Shown: positions 31,748-39,980, numbered from the stretch's first letter. The stretch is 64,000 nt of DNA from Herpetosiphon giganteus (GCF_016907925.1 NZ_JAFBCZ010000015.1:1-64000); one strand, 5' to 3'. Notes: generated by a model not told the origin, from the sequence alone. Made by a program: numbers and translations.

Positions 31748-33073
31748 ATGCAACGACAACAGGCAGTCGTGATCGGGGCCAGTATCGCGGGTTTAGTCGC
31801 AGCGCGTGCCTTAGCCAATCATTTTCAAAACGTGATTATCGTTGAGCGCGATGGCTTGGATCCAGCAACCCAGCCACGCAAGGGCGTACCACAAGCCAAT
31901 CATGTGCATATTTTATTAACTGGTGGCTTTAATGTGCTTCAACATTATTTTCCGAGCTTCACCAGCGATTTACATGCTGCTGGCGTGCCAGAACTCAATT
32001 GGTCGCGCGATGTGCAATGGTTTCAAGCTGGCTCGTGGAAAACCCGCCAACCATGCAGCATCAGCTTTTATCCCCAAGCGCGGGCAACCCTCGAAAGCCG
32101 CATTCGCGAATATGTGCGCCAACATCCCAAAATTGAGTTTCGCGGCCAAACCAAGGTCGAGCAATTGCTGTTCGATGCCAGCAAAACCACGGTAACTGGC
32201 GTGTTGGTCAATCAAGCCGAGCAAAGCAGCGAAATTGTTGCCGACTTGGTGGTCGATACAACTGGCCGTGGCTCGCGTACTGGCCAATGGCTCGAAGCTG
32301 CTGGCTATCCAACGCCCACCAAAGAAGTAATGCCGATTGATTTGGTCTATGTGAGCCAAGTTTTCAAAAAAACTGCTGCGCCACGCAATTGGCAATGTTT
32401 GGCCTGCCACCCTTCGAAAAATTCGCCGCGCGGCGCGATTATTGTGCCAATCGACGACGAACATTGGATTGTGACGCTGTTTGGCTATCTCGGCCAGCAC
32501 CCAACCCCAACCAATGCCGATGTGTTGGAGTTTGTCAAAAATCTGCCAGTGCCCGATATTTATACCACCTTGGCCGAAGCTACAGCGGTCAGCGAGCCTG
32601 TGCGGTTTGGCTATCCACAACAAGTTTTTCATCGTTATGACAAGCTAGAACACTTTCCGCAAGGATTTTTGGTGCTTGGCGATGCCTTATGTAGCGTTGA
32701 CCCAGTGTTTGGCCAAGGCATGACCTTGGCTTGCAAAGAGGCTCATGCTTTAGATCAAGTGCTGGCTTCAGCCCAAGGTCAACAAGCTGCAACCCTAGCC
32801 CAAGCTTTTTTCAAACAGGCCCAAAAAATCATCGAAGTTCCATGGCTCATTACCCAAGCCGAGGCCTTACGCTTCAAAGGAATGCCAGGCTCGCGTAGCC
32901 CAAAAATTCGCTTTTTACAATGGTATACCGAGCATGTGTTTTGGCTCAGCGCGCAATCAACCGAAATTTACCAAGCCTTTTTAGATGTGATGCATCTGTT
33001 GGCAGGCCCAGAAGCGTTGCTCCGACCCAAAGTGGTGCGCGGCGTGCTTGGGCGCATGTTCGGGCGCGCCTAA
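31748..33073 (+). CDS. FAD-dependent monooxygenase/oxidoreductase
   Basis: 441-residue flavoprotein of the GR2/PHBH-like group. N-terminal dinucleotide-binding AVVIGASIAGLVAARAL (about 6-22) and the second FAD motif GDALCSVDPVFGQGMTLA (about 314-331). The insert HVHILLTGGFNVLQHYFPSF resembles geranylgeranyl-reductase/halogenase-like members that act on hydrophobic substrates. The reaction is probably hydroxylation, epoxidation or reduction of a lipid-like compound. AGGAGAG precedes the ATG. No biosynthetic partners flank it, so the substrate is open. Confidence 0.85.
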   Translation: MQRQQAVVIGASIAGLVAARALANHFQNVIIVERDGLDPATQPRKGVPQANHVHILLTGGFNVLQHYFPSFTSDLHAAGVPELNWSRDVQWFQAGSWKTRQPCSISFYPQARATLESRIREYVRQHPKIEFRGQTKVEQLLFDASKTTVTGVLVNQAEQSSEIVADLVVDTTGRGSRTGQWLEAAGYPTPTKEVMPIDLVYVSQVFKKTAAPRNWQCLACHPSKNSPRGAIIVPIDDEHWIVTLFGYLGQHPTPTNADVLEFVKNLPVPDIYTTLAEATAVSEPVRFGYPQQVFHRYDKLEHFPQGFLVLGDALCSVDPVFGQGMTLACKEAHALDQVLASAQGQQAATLAQAFFKQAQKIIEVPWLITQAEALRFKGMPGSRSPKIRFLQWYTEHVFWLSAQSTEIYQAFLDVMHLLAGPEALLRPKVVRGVLGRMFGRA

Positions 33074-33268
33074 GTTGGGTTGCGATTTGTAAACCTCGCT
33101 CCATAAAAATAACTATAATTTAGCCAGCAAAACACCGCTACAATAGCCATGATTAAGGCAAAAACGTCCAATAATAGAAGCGGTGGCTTTGCGTTAATCG
33201 CCAGCTATTGCATGCAATGGCAACCACACCAACGGCGGTGCGGATCATTAATAAAGGACAGAGCGTTC

Positions 33269-34981
33269 ATGAAAAGTAGTTTACAAATCGCTGCCGAGGC
33301 TTCACCTCGCCCGATCGCCCAAATTGCCGAAGCGCTTGCGATTGCTGAGCAATTTGTCGAGCCATATGGGCGGTATCGCGCCAAAATCAACCTTGATCTG
33401 CTTGATGCCAGCCATGATCGGCCTCGCGGCAAGCAGATTTTAGTAACTGCCATGACTCCAACGCCGCTTGGCGAGGGCAAAACTGCCACCAGCATTGGCC
33501 TGAGCATGGCACTCAATCGCTTAGGCAAACGCGCTATCTGCACCCTGCGCCAAAGCTCGCTCGGTCCAGTTTTTGGCATCAAGGGCGGTGGCTCTGGTGG
33601 CGGCTATTCGCAAGTTATTCCCTTGGAAGATAGCTTGATGCACTTGACTGGCGATATTCACGCCGTAACCCAAGCCCACAACCAAATTGCCGCCATGACC
33701 GACAATAGTTGGTATCAGAAAAATCCACTTGGCATCGACCCCGAGCAGATTCAGATTCGACGCGTGCTTGATGTTAACGATCGCTTTTTACGCTCAATCA
33801 CGATTGGCCAAGGCGGGGCGCAGCATGGCATTCCGCGCCAAACTGGGTTTGATATTACTGCAGCCAGCGAATTAATGGCAATTTTGGCCTTGGTGAGCGG
33901 CGAAACTCACGCCGCTGTGATGCGCGATTTGCGTCAGCGCATCGGACGCATGGTCGTAGCATTCAATCGCCAAGGCCAACCGATCACTGCCGATGACATT
34001 CGGGCAGCAGGTGCAGCGACGGTTATTCTCCGCAACGCAATTCACCCAACCCTGATGCAAACGATCGAAAACACGCCAGTGTTGATGCATGGCGGGCCAT
34101 TTGCCAATATCGCCCATGGTAACGCTAGCGTGGTTGCCGACCAAGTTGGGCTGCGGATCGCCGATTATGTGGTGACTGAAGCAGGGTTTGCGATGGACAT
34201 GGGCGGCGAAAAATTCTTCGATATTAAGTGCCGTGCCTTTGATGCCAAACCCGCCGTGGTGGTGCTTGTAGCAACAATTCGCGCGCTCAAAGCCCACAGC
34301 GGGCGCTGGAACATCAAGCCAGGTCGGCCATTGCCAGCCGATTTGTTGCAAGAAAATCCTGATGCGGTGTATGCTGGCGGGGCAAATCTCCAAAAACACA
34401 TTCGCAATGCCCAATTATTCGGCTTGCCAGTTGTGGTTGCGCTCAATGCCTTCCCCGATGATCATCCCTCGGAAATTGAGGCCGTGCAGGAAATTGCCAT
34501 GAGTGCAGGCGCGTTCGATGTGGCGGTGAGCACAGTATTTAGCCAAGGTGGCGCTGGCGGCGAAGCATTGGCCGAAAAAGTGCTGGCCGCGATTGAACAA
34601 GCAGGCCAAGCCAAGTTTTTGTATGAACTGGAGCAACCATTAACCGCCAAAATTGCCAGCATCGCCACCAAGATTTATGGCGCTGCCGAGGTCAGTTATA
34701 GCCCTGAGGCCAGCGAACAATTGGCCAAACTTGAAGCCAATGGCTTTGGCAATTTGCCAATTTGTATGGCCAAAACCCATCTAAGCATCAGCCATGATCC
34801 GGCGCTCAAAGGCGCACCAAGCGATTATACCTTCCCAATTCGCGAGGTGCGTGCAAGCATTGGCGCTGGCTTTATCTACCCAATTGCTGGCGATATGATG
34901 ACCATGCCCGGCCTCAGCGCCCATCCAGCCGCCGAAAATATTGATATTGATCAGCACGGCCAGACGATTGGTTTATTCTAA
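33269..34981 (+). CDS. fhs: formate--tetrahydrofolate ligase
   Basis: 570-residue enzyme that makes 10-formyl-THF from formate, THF and ATP in one-carbon metabolism. The P-loop TPLGEGKTATS (about 69) and the conserved LRQSSLGPVFGIKGGGSGGG, DNRFLR-type loop (VNDRFLRSITIG), FDITAASELMAILAL and PIAGDMMTMPGL near the end are all present. Length is usual. ATG 33269 follows AAAGGACAG; the longer frame to 33149 lacks family similarity in its extra 40 residues. No folD or other one-carbon genes are adjacent. 33074-33268 shows no other feature. Confidence 0.97.
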   Translation: MKSSLQIAAEASPRPIAQIAEALAIAEQFVEPYGRYRAKINLDLLDASHDRPRGKQILVTAMTPTPLGEGKTATSIGLSMALNRLGKRAICTLRQSSLGPVFGIKGGGSGGGYSQVIPLEDSLMHLTGDIHAVTQAHNQIAAMTDNSWYQKNPLGIDPEQIQIRRVLDVNDRFLRSITIGQGGAQHGIPRQTGFDITAASELMAILALVSGETHAAVMRDLRQRIGRMVVAFNRQGQPITADDIRAAGAATVILRNAIHPTLMQTIENTPVLMHGGPFANIAHGNASVVADQVGLRIADYVVTEAGFAMDMGGEKFFDIKCRAFDAKPAVVVLVATIRALKAHSGRWNIKPGRPLPADLLQENPDAVYAGGANLQKHIRNAQLFGLPVVVALNAFPDDHPSEIEAVQEIAMSAGAFDVAVSTVFSQGGAGGEALAEKVLAAIEQAGQAKFLYELEQPLTAKIASIATKIYGAAEVSYSPEASEQLAKLEANGFGNLPICMAKTHLSISHDPALKGAPSDYTFPIREVRASIGAGFIYPIAGDMMTMPGLSAHPAAENIDIDQHGQTIGLF

Positions 34982-35002
34982 GCATATGTCAATGGTCGAT
35001 GT

Positions 35003-35109
35003 CTTTTTGTAAAGCAGACATTTCTTTTTGTAAAGCATCCTTGACTTAAATAAAAAACGGGTGTATACTCACGCCAGTTCAATGATTAAGTCAAGGATGC
35101 TTTACAATG
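35003..35109 (+). promoter_or_regulatory. promoter embedded in operators of the membrane protein/XRE module 1
   Basis: Near-consensus promoter TTGACT (35041-35046), 17-bp spacer, TATACT (35064-35069). A perfect 22-bp inverted repeat (35028-35049 and 35086-35107) flanks it: the left arm covers the -35 box and the right arm runs into the A of the ATG at 35107. The word CTTTTTGTAAAGCA occurs twice in direct orientation 21 bp apart (35003-35016, 35024-35037), and TGCTTTACA is its inverse at 35098-35106. This is the layout of a repressor-controlled promoter; the XRE protein encoded downstream is the natural candidate to bind. Confidence 0.75.
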
Positions 35110-35487
35110 AAAGCTCAATCATCAGCAATTCGCCAATTGATCATCGCGTTCGTGTTGTTCCCAATCTTGTTGATGGCCGTGATTTTGGTGCTGCCCAAGC
35201 TGCCAGAATCGCCATGGCGCGCGGCGCTGGCAATCGTGCCGTTGGTTCCGGTGGGGCTTGGCATTAAGGCGATGTATCGGGCAGTTAGCAACATGGATGA
35301 ATTTCAGCGCCACGTTCAGCTGCTGGCTTTTACGTTTGCCGTGGGAGCTACCAGCTTTATTAGCTGCGCCTATGGCTTGCTGCAAGTGTTGGTCAATGTA
35401 CCGCAATTGTCGTGGCTGTGGATCTTGCCACTGTTGACAACCTGTTGGAGTTTTGGCTTAGCCTTCGCTCATCGGAGCTACCAATGA
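35107..35487 (+). CDS. four-helix membrane protein, first gene of XRE module 1
   Basis: 126 residues with four hydrophobic segments (about 9-30, 37-53, 68-92, 100-120) and a conserved-looking cytoplasmic loop MYRAVSNMDEFQRHVQLLAFT between helices 2 and 3. Similar short membrane proteins with a MDExQRxxQLEAxA loop are commonly encoded beside XRE regulators; no function is established. Its stop overlaps the XRE start as ATGA. No ribosome site is evident because the operator arm occupies that position, so the operator may also affect translation. A paralogous arrangement is found at 54.0-54.8 kb. Confidence 0.75.
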   Translation: MKAQSSAIRQLIIAFVLFPILLMAVILVLPKLPESPWRAALAIVPLVPVGLGIKAMYRAVSNMDEFQRHVQLLAFTFAVGATSFISCAYGLLQVLVNVPQLSWLWILPLLTTCWSFGLAFAHRSYQ

Positions 35488-35705
35488 AAAATCGCTTACG
35501 TGTCTTGCGCGCCGAACGCGATTGGTCACAAGCCGATTTGGCCCAAGCCTTGGGGGTATCGAGGCAAACCATCAATGCGCTTGAAACCGGCAAATACGAC
35601 CCGAGCTTACCGCTGGCCTTCAAAATAGCCGATCTGTTTGAGCTGGCGATTGAGCAAATTTTCGAGCGGCCTAACGCCGATAATCAACAAGCAACGAACG
35701 ATTAA
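35484..35705 (+). CDS. XRE-family (Cro/C1-type) small repressor, module 1
   Basis: 73-residue protein that is nearly all helix-turn-helix: MKNRLRVLRAERDWSQADLAQALGVSRQTINALETGKYDPSLPLAFKIADLF matches the YozG-like XRE group. It starts inside the stop of the membrane-protein gene (4-bp overlap) and ends in a perfect terminator hairpin. It probably represses its own promoter at 35.0 kb, perhaps under control of the membrane partner. The 74-residue protein of module 2 is a clear relative (GVTRQTIAAIEAGKYSPSL). Confidence 0.88.
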   Translation: MKNRLRVLRAERDWSQADLAQALGVSRQTINALETGKYDPSLPLAFKIADLFELAIEQIFERPNADNQQATND

Positions 35706-35752
35706 CGAGTTTGCGCATGATTGAAATTTCTGCAATCATGCGCAAACTCGTT
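35704..35752. terminator. bidirectional terminator of XRE module 1
   Basis: A perfect 20-bp stem starting AACGAGTTTGCGCATGATTG (35704-35723) pairs with 35733-35752, with a 9-nt loop. It begins inside the XRE stop codon and ends just before the convergent lipoprotein gene. Confidence 0.8.
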
Positions 35753-35755
35753 CAT

Positions 35756-36334
35756 TTATTGATTCAAATGAATTTCAGCAATCGAACCATTAGTTGCCAA
35801 ATCTGGACCAAAATTGAGGCTAACCGTTGCCGTTTGAGCATTCGCCCCAATCAACGTAATGGTTGGTGGCGAACTATAGCCAGCCCCTGGGTTAATCAAT
35901 TTAAAGCCAGTAACCACACCATCGCTAACAATCGCTTCGATTTGCGCCGCAGTTTTGGGCCACGTTTCACCAGCACTGGCATTAAATCGATAATAATCAG
36001 ATACTCGATCAAGAGTCTCGTTGGTAACGTTGTAGGGAGCCAAAACGGCTAAAAGCTCAGCTTTATTACGGCGCACTTGCTCAGCATCAGGTTCTTGACC
36101 AGCAGGCGCAGGGCTAACATGGCTAAAAGCTTCACGAAAAACCGTTGTGGGCACGCCTAATGCCGCTGCAATTAACACCACAGGTCGGCCTTTATCACGC
36201 GGATCGGTCGCATCACCACCAGTAATTTCGACTCGAATTGCATTTTGGTTATTTGATGATACCGTCTCGGTCGTAGTAGCACAGCTACTAAGCAACAAGC
36301 CCATCATGCCAATAATCAATAACCAACGACCCAT
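35756..36334 (-). CDS. lipoprotein with unknown domain
   Basis: 192 residues with lipobox LSSC (Cys about 18) after a hydrophobic signal. The mature part contains NAIRVEITGGDATDPRDKGRPVVLIAAALGVPTTVFREAFSHVSPAPAGQEPDAEQVRRNKAELLAVLAPYNVTNE, then VSDGVVTGFKLINPGAGYSSPPTITLIGANAQTATVSL, whose GxGYSSPPTVTI-like phrase is found in secreted bacterial repeat proteins. Function unknown. ATG 36334 has GGAAGGA ahead; the longer frame is not needed. It lies 28 bp downstream of the tetR-like gene on the same strand and may be part of its transcript. Confidence 0.7.
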   Translation of the reverse strand: MGRWLLIIGMMGLLLSSCATTTETVSSNNQNAIRVEITGGDATDPRDKGRPVVLIAAALGVPTTVFREAFSHVSPAPAGQEPDAEQVRRNKAELLAVLAPYNVTNETLDRVSDYYRFNASAGETWPKTAAQIEAIVSDGVVTGFKLINPGAGYSSPPTITLIGANAQTATVSLNFGPDLATNGSIAEIHLNQ

Positions 36335-36362
36335 TGAGAATCCTTCCGCTAAACCCACCCTG

Positions 36363-36980
36363 CTAATTGATCAACAATACTTTCAAGCCACGTAAAAACA
36401 GCTCAACCGAGCGTTCTAGCTCTGCATGCGTTGCCCCATTGACACTTTGAATCGATAAGCCATTGGAAAAGGCCATAATCGTGCGTGCCAGATCAGCTGG
36501 ATCAACACCCTCAGCCAGTTGCCCCGCCCGATCTGCTTGCATCAAACGCTCGCGAATCAAGCTTTCTTGGCCTAGACGTTGGTCAACCACTGCCTGATAA
36601 ATTGGCGCAGTTGTATCATTGCAAACCGGCACGCCGCGAATTAATAAACAGCCAGTAGGCACACTTGGGTTGGTAATTTGGCGAATATTAATCCGCAGCA
36701 ATTGCTCAAGCGCCATATAAATTTCAGCATGCTCCAACGCCGCCGCAATCGAAGGCACACTCAGCTCGTGATAGCGCGCCAAAACCTCGCGAAAAAGTTG
36801 CTCTTTATTGCCAAATGCTGCATACAAGCTGGGCCGATTAATCCCCATCGCTTCAGTTAAATCGCTGAGCGACGCGCCTTCGTAGCCCAAACGCCAAAAG
36901 ACATTTAAGGCTTGAAATAAGGCCTCATCGCGATCAAAGGCGCGCGGTCGCCCAACTTTTTGTTCTGTGATTGCTTTCAT
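36363..36980 (-). CDS. TetR/AcrR-family repressor
   Basis: 205-residue regulator. The N-terminal helix-turn-helix is GRPRAFDRDEALFQALNVFWRLGYEGASLSDLTEAMGINRPSLYAAFGNKEQLFREVL (about 9-66), of the TetR type with the GRPR start. The C-terminal ligand domain has CLLIRGVPVCND. It is divergent from an SDR dehydrogenase whose promoter carries two GTACYNATCRGTAC-type sites, so it almost certainly represses that gene in the absence of its ligand. ATG 36980 is the family start; upstream extension runs into repeat DNA. No strong ribosome site is seen. Confidence 0.88.
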   Translation of the reverse strand: MKAITEQKVGRPRAFDRDEALFQALNVFWRLGYEGASLSDLTEAMGINRPSLYAAFGNKEQLFREVLARYHELSVPSIAAALEHAEIYMALEQLLRINIRQITNPSVPTGCLLIRGVPVCNDTTAPIYQAVVDQRLGQESLIRERLMQADRAGQLAEGVDPADLARTIMAFSNGLSIQSVNGATHAELERSVELFLRGLKVLLIN

Positions 36981-37056
36981 CGTTGCTAACCAATCTAGTC
37001 TGGATTGACCATAACGATCATACGCCAAACAGCTCGATAACACAAGCCAGATGAAA

Positions 37057-37375
37057 GGATAAAGGATGAGGGATGAGGGATGAAAGCAAAAGTCAAAAGT
37101 CAAAAGTCAAAAGTCAGAAAGCAAAAGGCAGAAGGCAGAAGGCAGAAAGCAAAAGGCAGAAAGCAAAAGGCAATAGCCCATAGCTCAAAGCCTATAGCCG
37201 TTCGTGTAATTCGTGCAATTCGTGGCTAAAATAAAGCTTCGGCCCCTTCGTGGAGAAAAATCAAATCTAAATAATCTGTGTGAATCTGTGGCTAAAAAAC
37301 TAAGCTTCGTGCGCTTCGCGTCCTTCGCGGTTTCTAAACCTTCGTCCTCTTCGTGTGCTTCGTGGATCAAATTCG
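37057..37375 (+). repeat. heptanucleotide-register mosaic repeat, element 2
   Basis: Four GGATGAG-type heptamers occupy 37057-37084. From 37088 to 37199, sixteen heptamers follow without a phase break: four AAAAGTC, then AGAAAGC/AAAAGGC/AGAAGGC variants, then AATAGCC, CATAGCT, CAAAGCC, TATAGCC. Three 9-mers TTCGTGTAA, TTCGTGCAA, TTCGTGGCT (37201-37227) and CTTCGTG/CTTCGCG arrays (about 37302-37369) complete it. It fills most of the 36981-37476 spacer upstream of the tetR-like gene. No gene is supported in it. Confidence 0.85.
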
Positions 37376-37378
37376 GGC

Positions 37379-37442
37379 TTGACAAATTACGCCACCTTCT
37401 ATATAGTACCGATCAGTACAAAATATATGTACTCATCGGTAC
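37379..37442 (+). promoter_or_regulatory. SDR promoter with two TetR-type operators
   Basis: Promoter TTGACA (37379-37384), 17-bp spacer, TATAGT (37402-37407). Two 14-bp imperfect palindromes follow: GTACCGATCAGTAC (37406-37419) and GTACTCATCGGTAC (37429-37442), 23 bp centre to centre and mirror-related to each other. The first overlaps the -10 box, so binding would block polymerase. Confidence 0.8.
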
Positions 37443-37476
37443 TATATTATTTTTATTGAATCTTGGAAGGAAGCCC

Positions 37477-38226
37477 ATGAGCAAGCCATTAGCCGGAAAA
37501 GTTGCCTTGGTCACTGGTGGTTCACGCGGAATTGGCGCAGCCAGCGCGCTGGCGTTGGCCGAACAAGGCGCAGACGTTGCGATTAGTTATGTCGCCTCGG
37601 CCAGCAAAGCAGCAGCGGTGGTCGAACAATTACAAGCCCTTGGTGTAAAAGCCGCAGCCTTCCACGCCGACCAAGCAGATAGCGACCAAGTGGCCAGTTT
37701 GGTCAATAACGTCGTAGCGCAGTTTGGCAAGCTCGATATTTTGGTCAATAACGCTGGCGTATTTCAGGGCGCAGTCTTGAGCGATCCCAATACCGATGTT
37801 GAAGCGATCGAGCATATGTTTGCGGTTAATGTGAAAGGTGTTGCCACCGCCGTGCGCACCGCAACGCCGTTGTTGCAAGATGGCGGGCGGATTATTTCGA
37901 TTGGCTCGGTAGCCGCTGATGGCTCACCATTTGCTGGGCTAGCCGATTATTCAGCCTCGAAAGCGGCGGTTGCCAGCTACACCCGCGCATGGGCACGCGA
38001 GCTAGGCCAACGTGGCATCACAGTTAATAATGTGCAACCAGGCCCAATCGACACCGATATGGGACCAGGCGATAGCCCAATGCTGGAAGTATTTACCCAA
38101 GCAATTGCGCTCAAACGCTTGGGCAAGGCCGAAGAAGTTGGCGCAACCGTGGCCTTCTTGGCCAGTCCAGCCGCCGGCTTTATCACCGGCGCGACCATCA
38201 ACGTCGACGGCGGATTAAGCGCCTAA
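37477..38226 (+). CDS. short-chain dehydrogenase/reductase (FabG/glucose-dehydrogenase-like)
   Basis: 249-residue classical SDR. Cofactor motif GGSRGIGA (about 13-20), structural NNAG (about 89), catalytic Ser in SIGSV and YSASK Tyr/Lys (about 157-161), and C-terminal FITGATINVDGG. It reduces or oxidises a carbonyl/alcohol with NAD(P)H. The substrate is not predictable, though TetR-controlled SDRs often handle small electrophiles or antiseptics. GGAAGG precedes ATG 37477; the longer open frame extends back through the promoter and repeats. A perfect terminator follows immediately. Confidence 0.9.
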   Translation: MSKPLAGKVALVTGGSRGIGAASALALAEQGADVAISYVASASKAAAVVEQLQALGVKAAAFHADQADSDQVASLVNNVVAQFGKLDILVNNAGVFQGAVLSDPNTDVEAIEHMFAVNVKGVATAVRTATPLLQDGGRIISIGSVAADGSPFAGLADYSASKAAVASYTRAWARELGQRGITVNNVQPGPIDTDMGPGDSPMLEVFTQAIALKRLGKAEEVGATVAFLASPAAGFITGATINVDGGLSA

Positions 38227-38228
38227 AC

Positions 38229-38275
38229 AACCAAGGCCTGTGAGTTCATTGCAAACTCACAGGCCTTGGTTTTTA
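38229..38275. terminator. bidirectional terminator between the SDR and cotH genes
   Basis: Perfect 18-bp stem AACCAAGGCCTGTGAGTT (38229-38246) with its complement at 38254-38271, then TTTTT on the plus strand. It separates convergent genes and touches the cotH-like stop codon. Confidence 0.85.
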
Positions 38276-39928
38276 TTGGGTTGCCAAGAAGGTCTTCAAA
38301 TCGTTGCTACGAGTGCGAATCCGCTCCATGAGGCTCGTAACAGCAGCGTTATACTCGTCAACGCTGGTTTTTTTGATCGCACTTGGGCTGATAGTCGCGG
38401 CTAAGGCTGTGTATTTTTGCACCAAAGCCTCTGCATCAAATTGGCTGCTGGTTTCGCGCAGCGCCGCGATATAGGCCGCATAGTAAGTCGGATCATCAAG
38501 CAAATAGCGAATCAAAGGCCAATCGCTGGTTACGCTGGCTTTATCGAAGCTGTTGTTTTGGCCGCCAAAGCCGCCGCCAGGCCCGCGCATTCCGCCACCA
38601 TTAGCTGGCCGATTAGGATTATTGGGCATGGCTTGGTTGTTGCCATTGGCTGGTTGATTAGGATTATTCTGCATTCCAGCAGGCGCTTGATTGCGACCGC
38701 CACCCATGCTCGCCCCCAACACAAAATTATGATCCCACGAAATCCACGTCAGTTTGCCAGTTGCAGGGTTAGTGTAAAGATAATAATTATGGGTCATCGC
38801 CCCGTAGGTATCCCAATGCTCCAACAAGGTGCTCACGCCAAGCCATTTCAGAAAAATCGGCACATCGAACACGGCCTCTAATTTGGCCCGCCATGCCGCC
38901 GGATCGCTGGTGCGTTCGCTTGAGTGCAACACATCGTAGAGCGCTTCAACATCGGCCCAGCCTGTTGCATCGTTATTTTCCTTCTGAAAACTTTCATTAA
39001 TCGCACCTTTGGTGCCTTCGGCCAAACTGGCAGCGCTGCCATCGCCTTCGTAAATATTGCCGCTATCGTCGCCAAACACGCGAGCAATCGCCGTATCGTC
39101 GATCACCTCAACCGCGGTGTATAGCCCCAAACTCTCAACGCCGTTGCCATGATCAAGCAGCACTTCGTAGGTTGCGGTTTCGGCGGCGGGCAAGCCCATT
39201 TGAGCAAAGAGATCGTAGGCCAGTGTCTCGCGCATCGCCGTCAGATCGCCTAAATTATTCGCCAGCGCCAATTGTTTGAAGCCATAAAAGCGTTGGTTAT
39301 CAATTTCGGGATAAGTTTTTTCAAATTGATCAAAATCGAGCTTGAAGGGCAAGTTGGCTTGCTGGCTATTCCAAGCACTCATCAACGAGGAATTGCCTTT
39401 GTAGCGCACGCCAACATTCGTCCATGTTTGGCCTTCAAAACTCAGAGTTGCCGTTACCCACATTGGATTTTCGGTCACCAAATCGCCCATATTTGGCATC
39501 CCACCAGGCATGCGTTGGGTGTCGGTGAAGGCTCCAGTTGGCGGCATTGGCAAGCCATTGGTATCAGTAAAAGCACCAACTGGGCGCATTGGCAAGCCAT
39601 TGGTATCGGTAAACACGCCACCAGGAAAACCACCGCCCAGCTGACGGCTACCAGGTTCGCCAAAAAGCTCGCTCATATTCGCTTGCATGGCTTGCCACGA
39701 AGCCGAATCGATCGTGATCGTTAGTTGATTGACCGCATCCTGCGGAAAAACCACAGCATAATTTGGCTCAGCACTCTCGCCATGCGAGGCTTCATTCCAG
39801 CCAGCAGGCCGCGTCACACCATCAATAACGGTCGTTTCAGCAGGCACAACGGGCGCAGTGCTCGAAGTCGCACATGCCACCAAGTTTAATCCAACAGCCA
39901 GCAAACACAGCCAACGCCAATATTTCAT
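38273..39928 (-). CDS. CotH-kinase-family lipoprotein
   Basis: 551 residues. Lipoprotein signal (lipobox LVAC, Cys about 18), then a region with three 14-residue repeats (GVFTDTNGLPMRPV, GAFTDTNGLPMPPT, GAFTDTQRMPGG, about 97-140). A CotH domain follows (VGVRYKGNSSL, LPFKLDFDQF, IYEGDG, and catalytic WISWDHNFVLG near 410). A Gly/Asn/Pro-rich linker (about 425-470) interrupts the C-terminal part. CotH proteins are atypical secreted kinases first known from Bacillus spore coats. Here the gene is third in a VTC-DUF4956-CotH order that recurs in many bacteria and suggests surface polyphosphate or protein phosphorylation. GAGG precedes the start. Confidence 0.85.
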   Translation of the reverse strand: MKYWRWLCLLAVGLNLVACATSSTAPVVPAETTVIDGVTRPAGWNEASHGESAEPNYAVVFPQDAVNQLTITIDSASWQAMQANMSELFGEPGSRQLGGGFPGGVFTDTNGLPMRPVGAFTDTNGLPMPPTGAFTDTQRMPGGMPNMGDLVTENPMWVTATLSFEGQTWTNVGVRYKGNSSLMSAWNSQQANLPFKLDFDQFEKTYPEIDNQRFYGFKQLALANNLGDLTAMRETLAYDLFAQMGLPAAETATYEVLLDHGNGVESLGLYTAVEVIDDTAIARVFGDDSGNIYEGDGSAASLAEGTKGAINESFQKENNDATGWADVEALYDVLHSSERTSDPAAWRAKLEAVFDVPIFLKWLGVSTLLEHWDTYGAMTHNYYLYTNPATGKLTWISWDHNFVLGASMGGGRNQAPAGMQNNPNQPANGNNQAMPNNPNRPANGGGMRGPGGGFGGQNNSFDKASVTSDWPLIRYLLDDPTYYAAYIAALRETSSQFDAEALVQKYTALAATISPSAIKKTSVDEYNAAVTSLMERIRTRSNDLKTFLATQ

Positions 39929-39980
39929 CGTAACCTCACAATTTTGCAGATTAAAAAGCGAGCCAATAGCCGAATTCCGC

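Noticed and set aside
35107-35705. Toxin-antitoxin system
   Set aside because: The partner of the XRE protein is a four-helix membrane protein without toxin-family features; promoter autoregulation alone does not make it a toxin pair.
37057-37199. CRISPR-like array
   Set aside because: Repeats are 7 nt and contiguous, without unique spacers of 30-40 nt, and no cas genes are present.
37213-37476. Longer N-terminus for the SDR protein
   Set aside because: The extension would be encoded by promoter, operator and repeat DNA; a strong ribosome site precedes ATG 37477.
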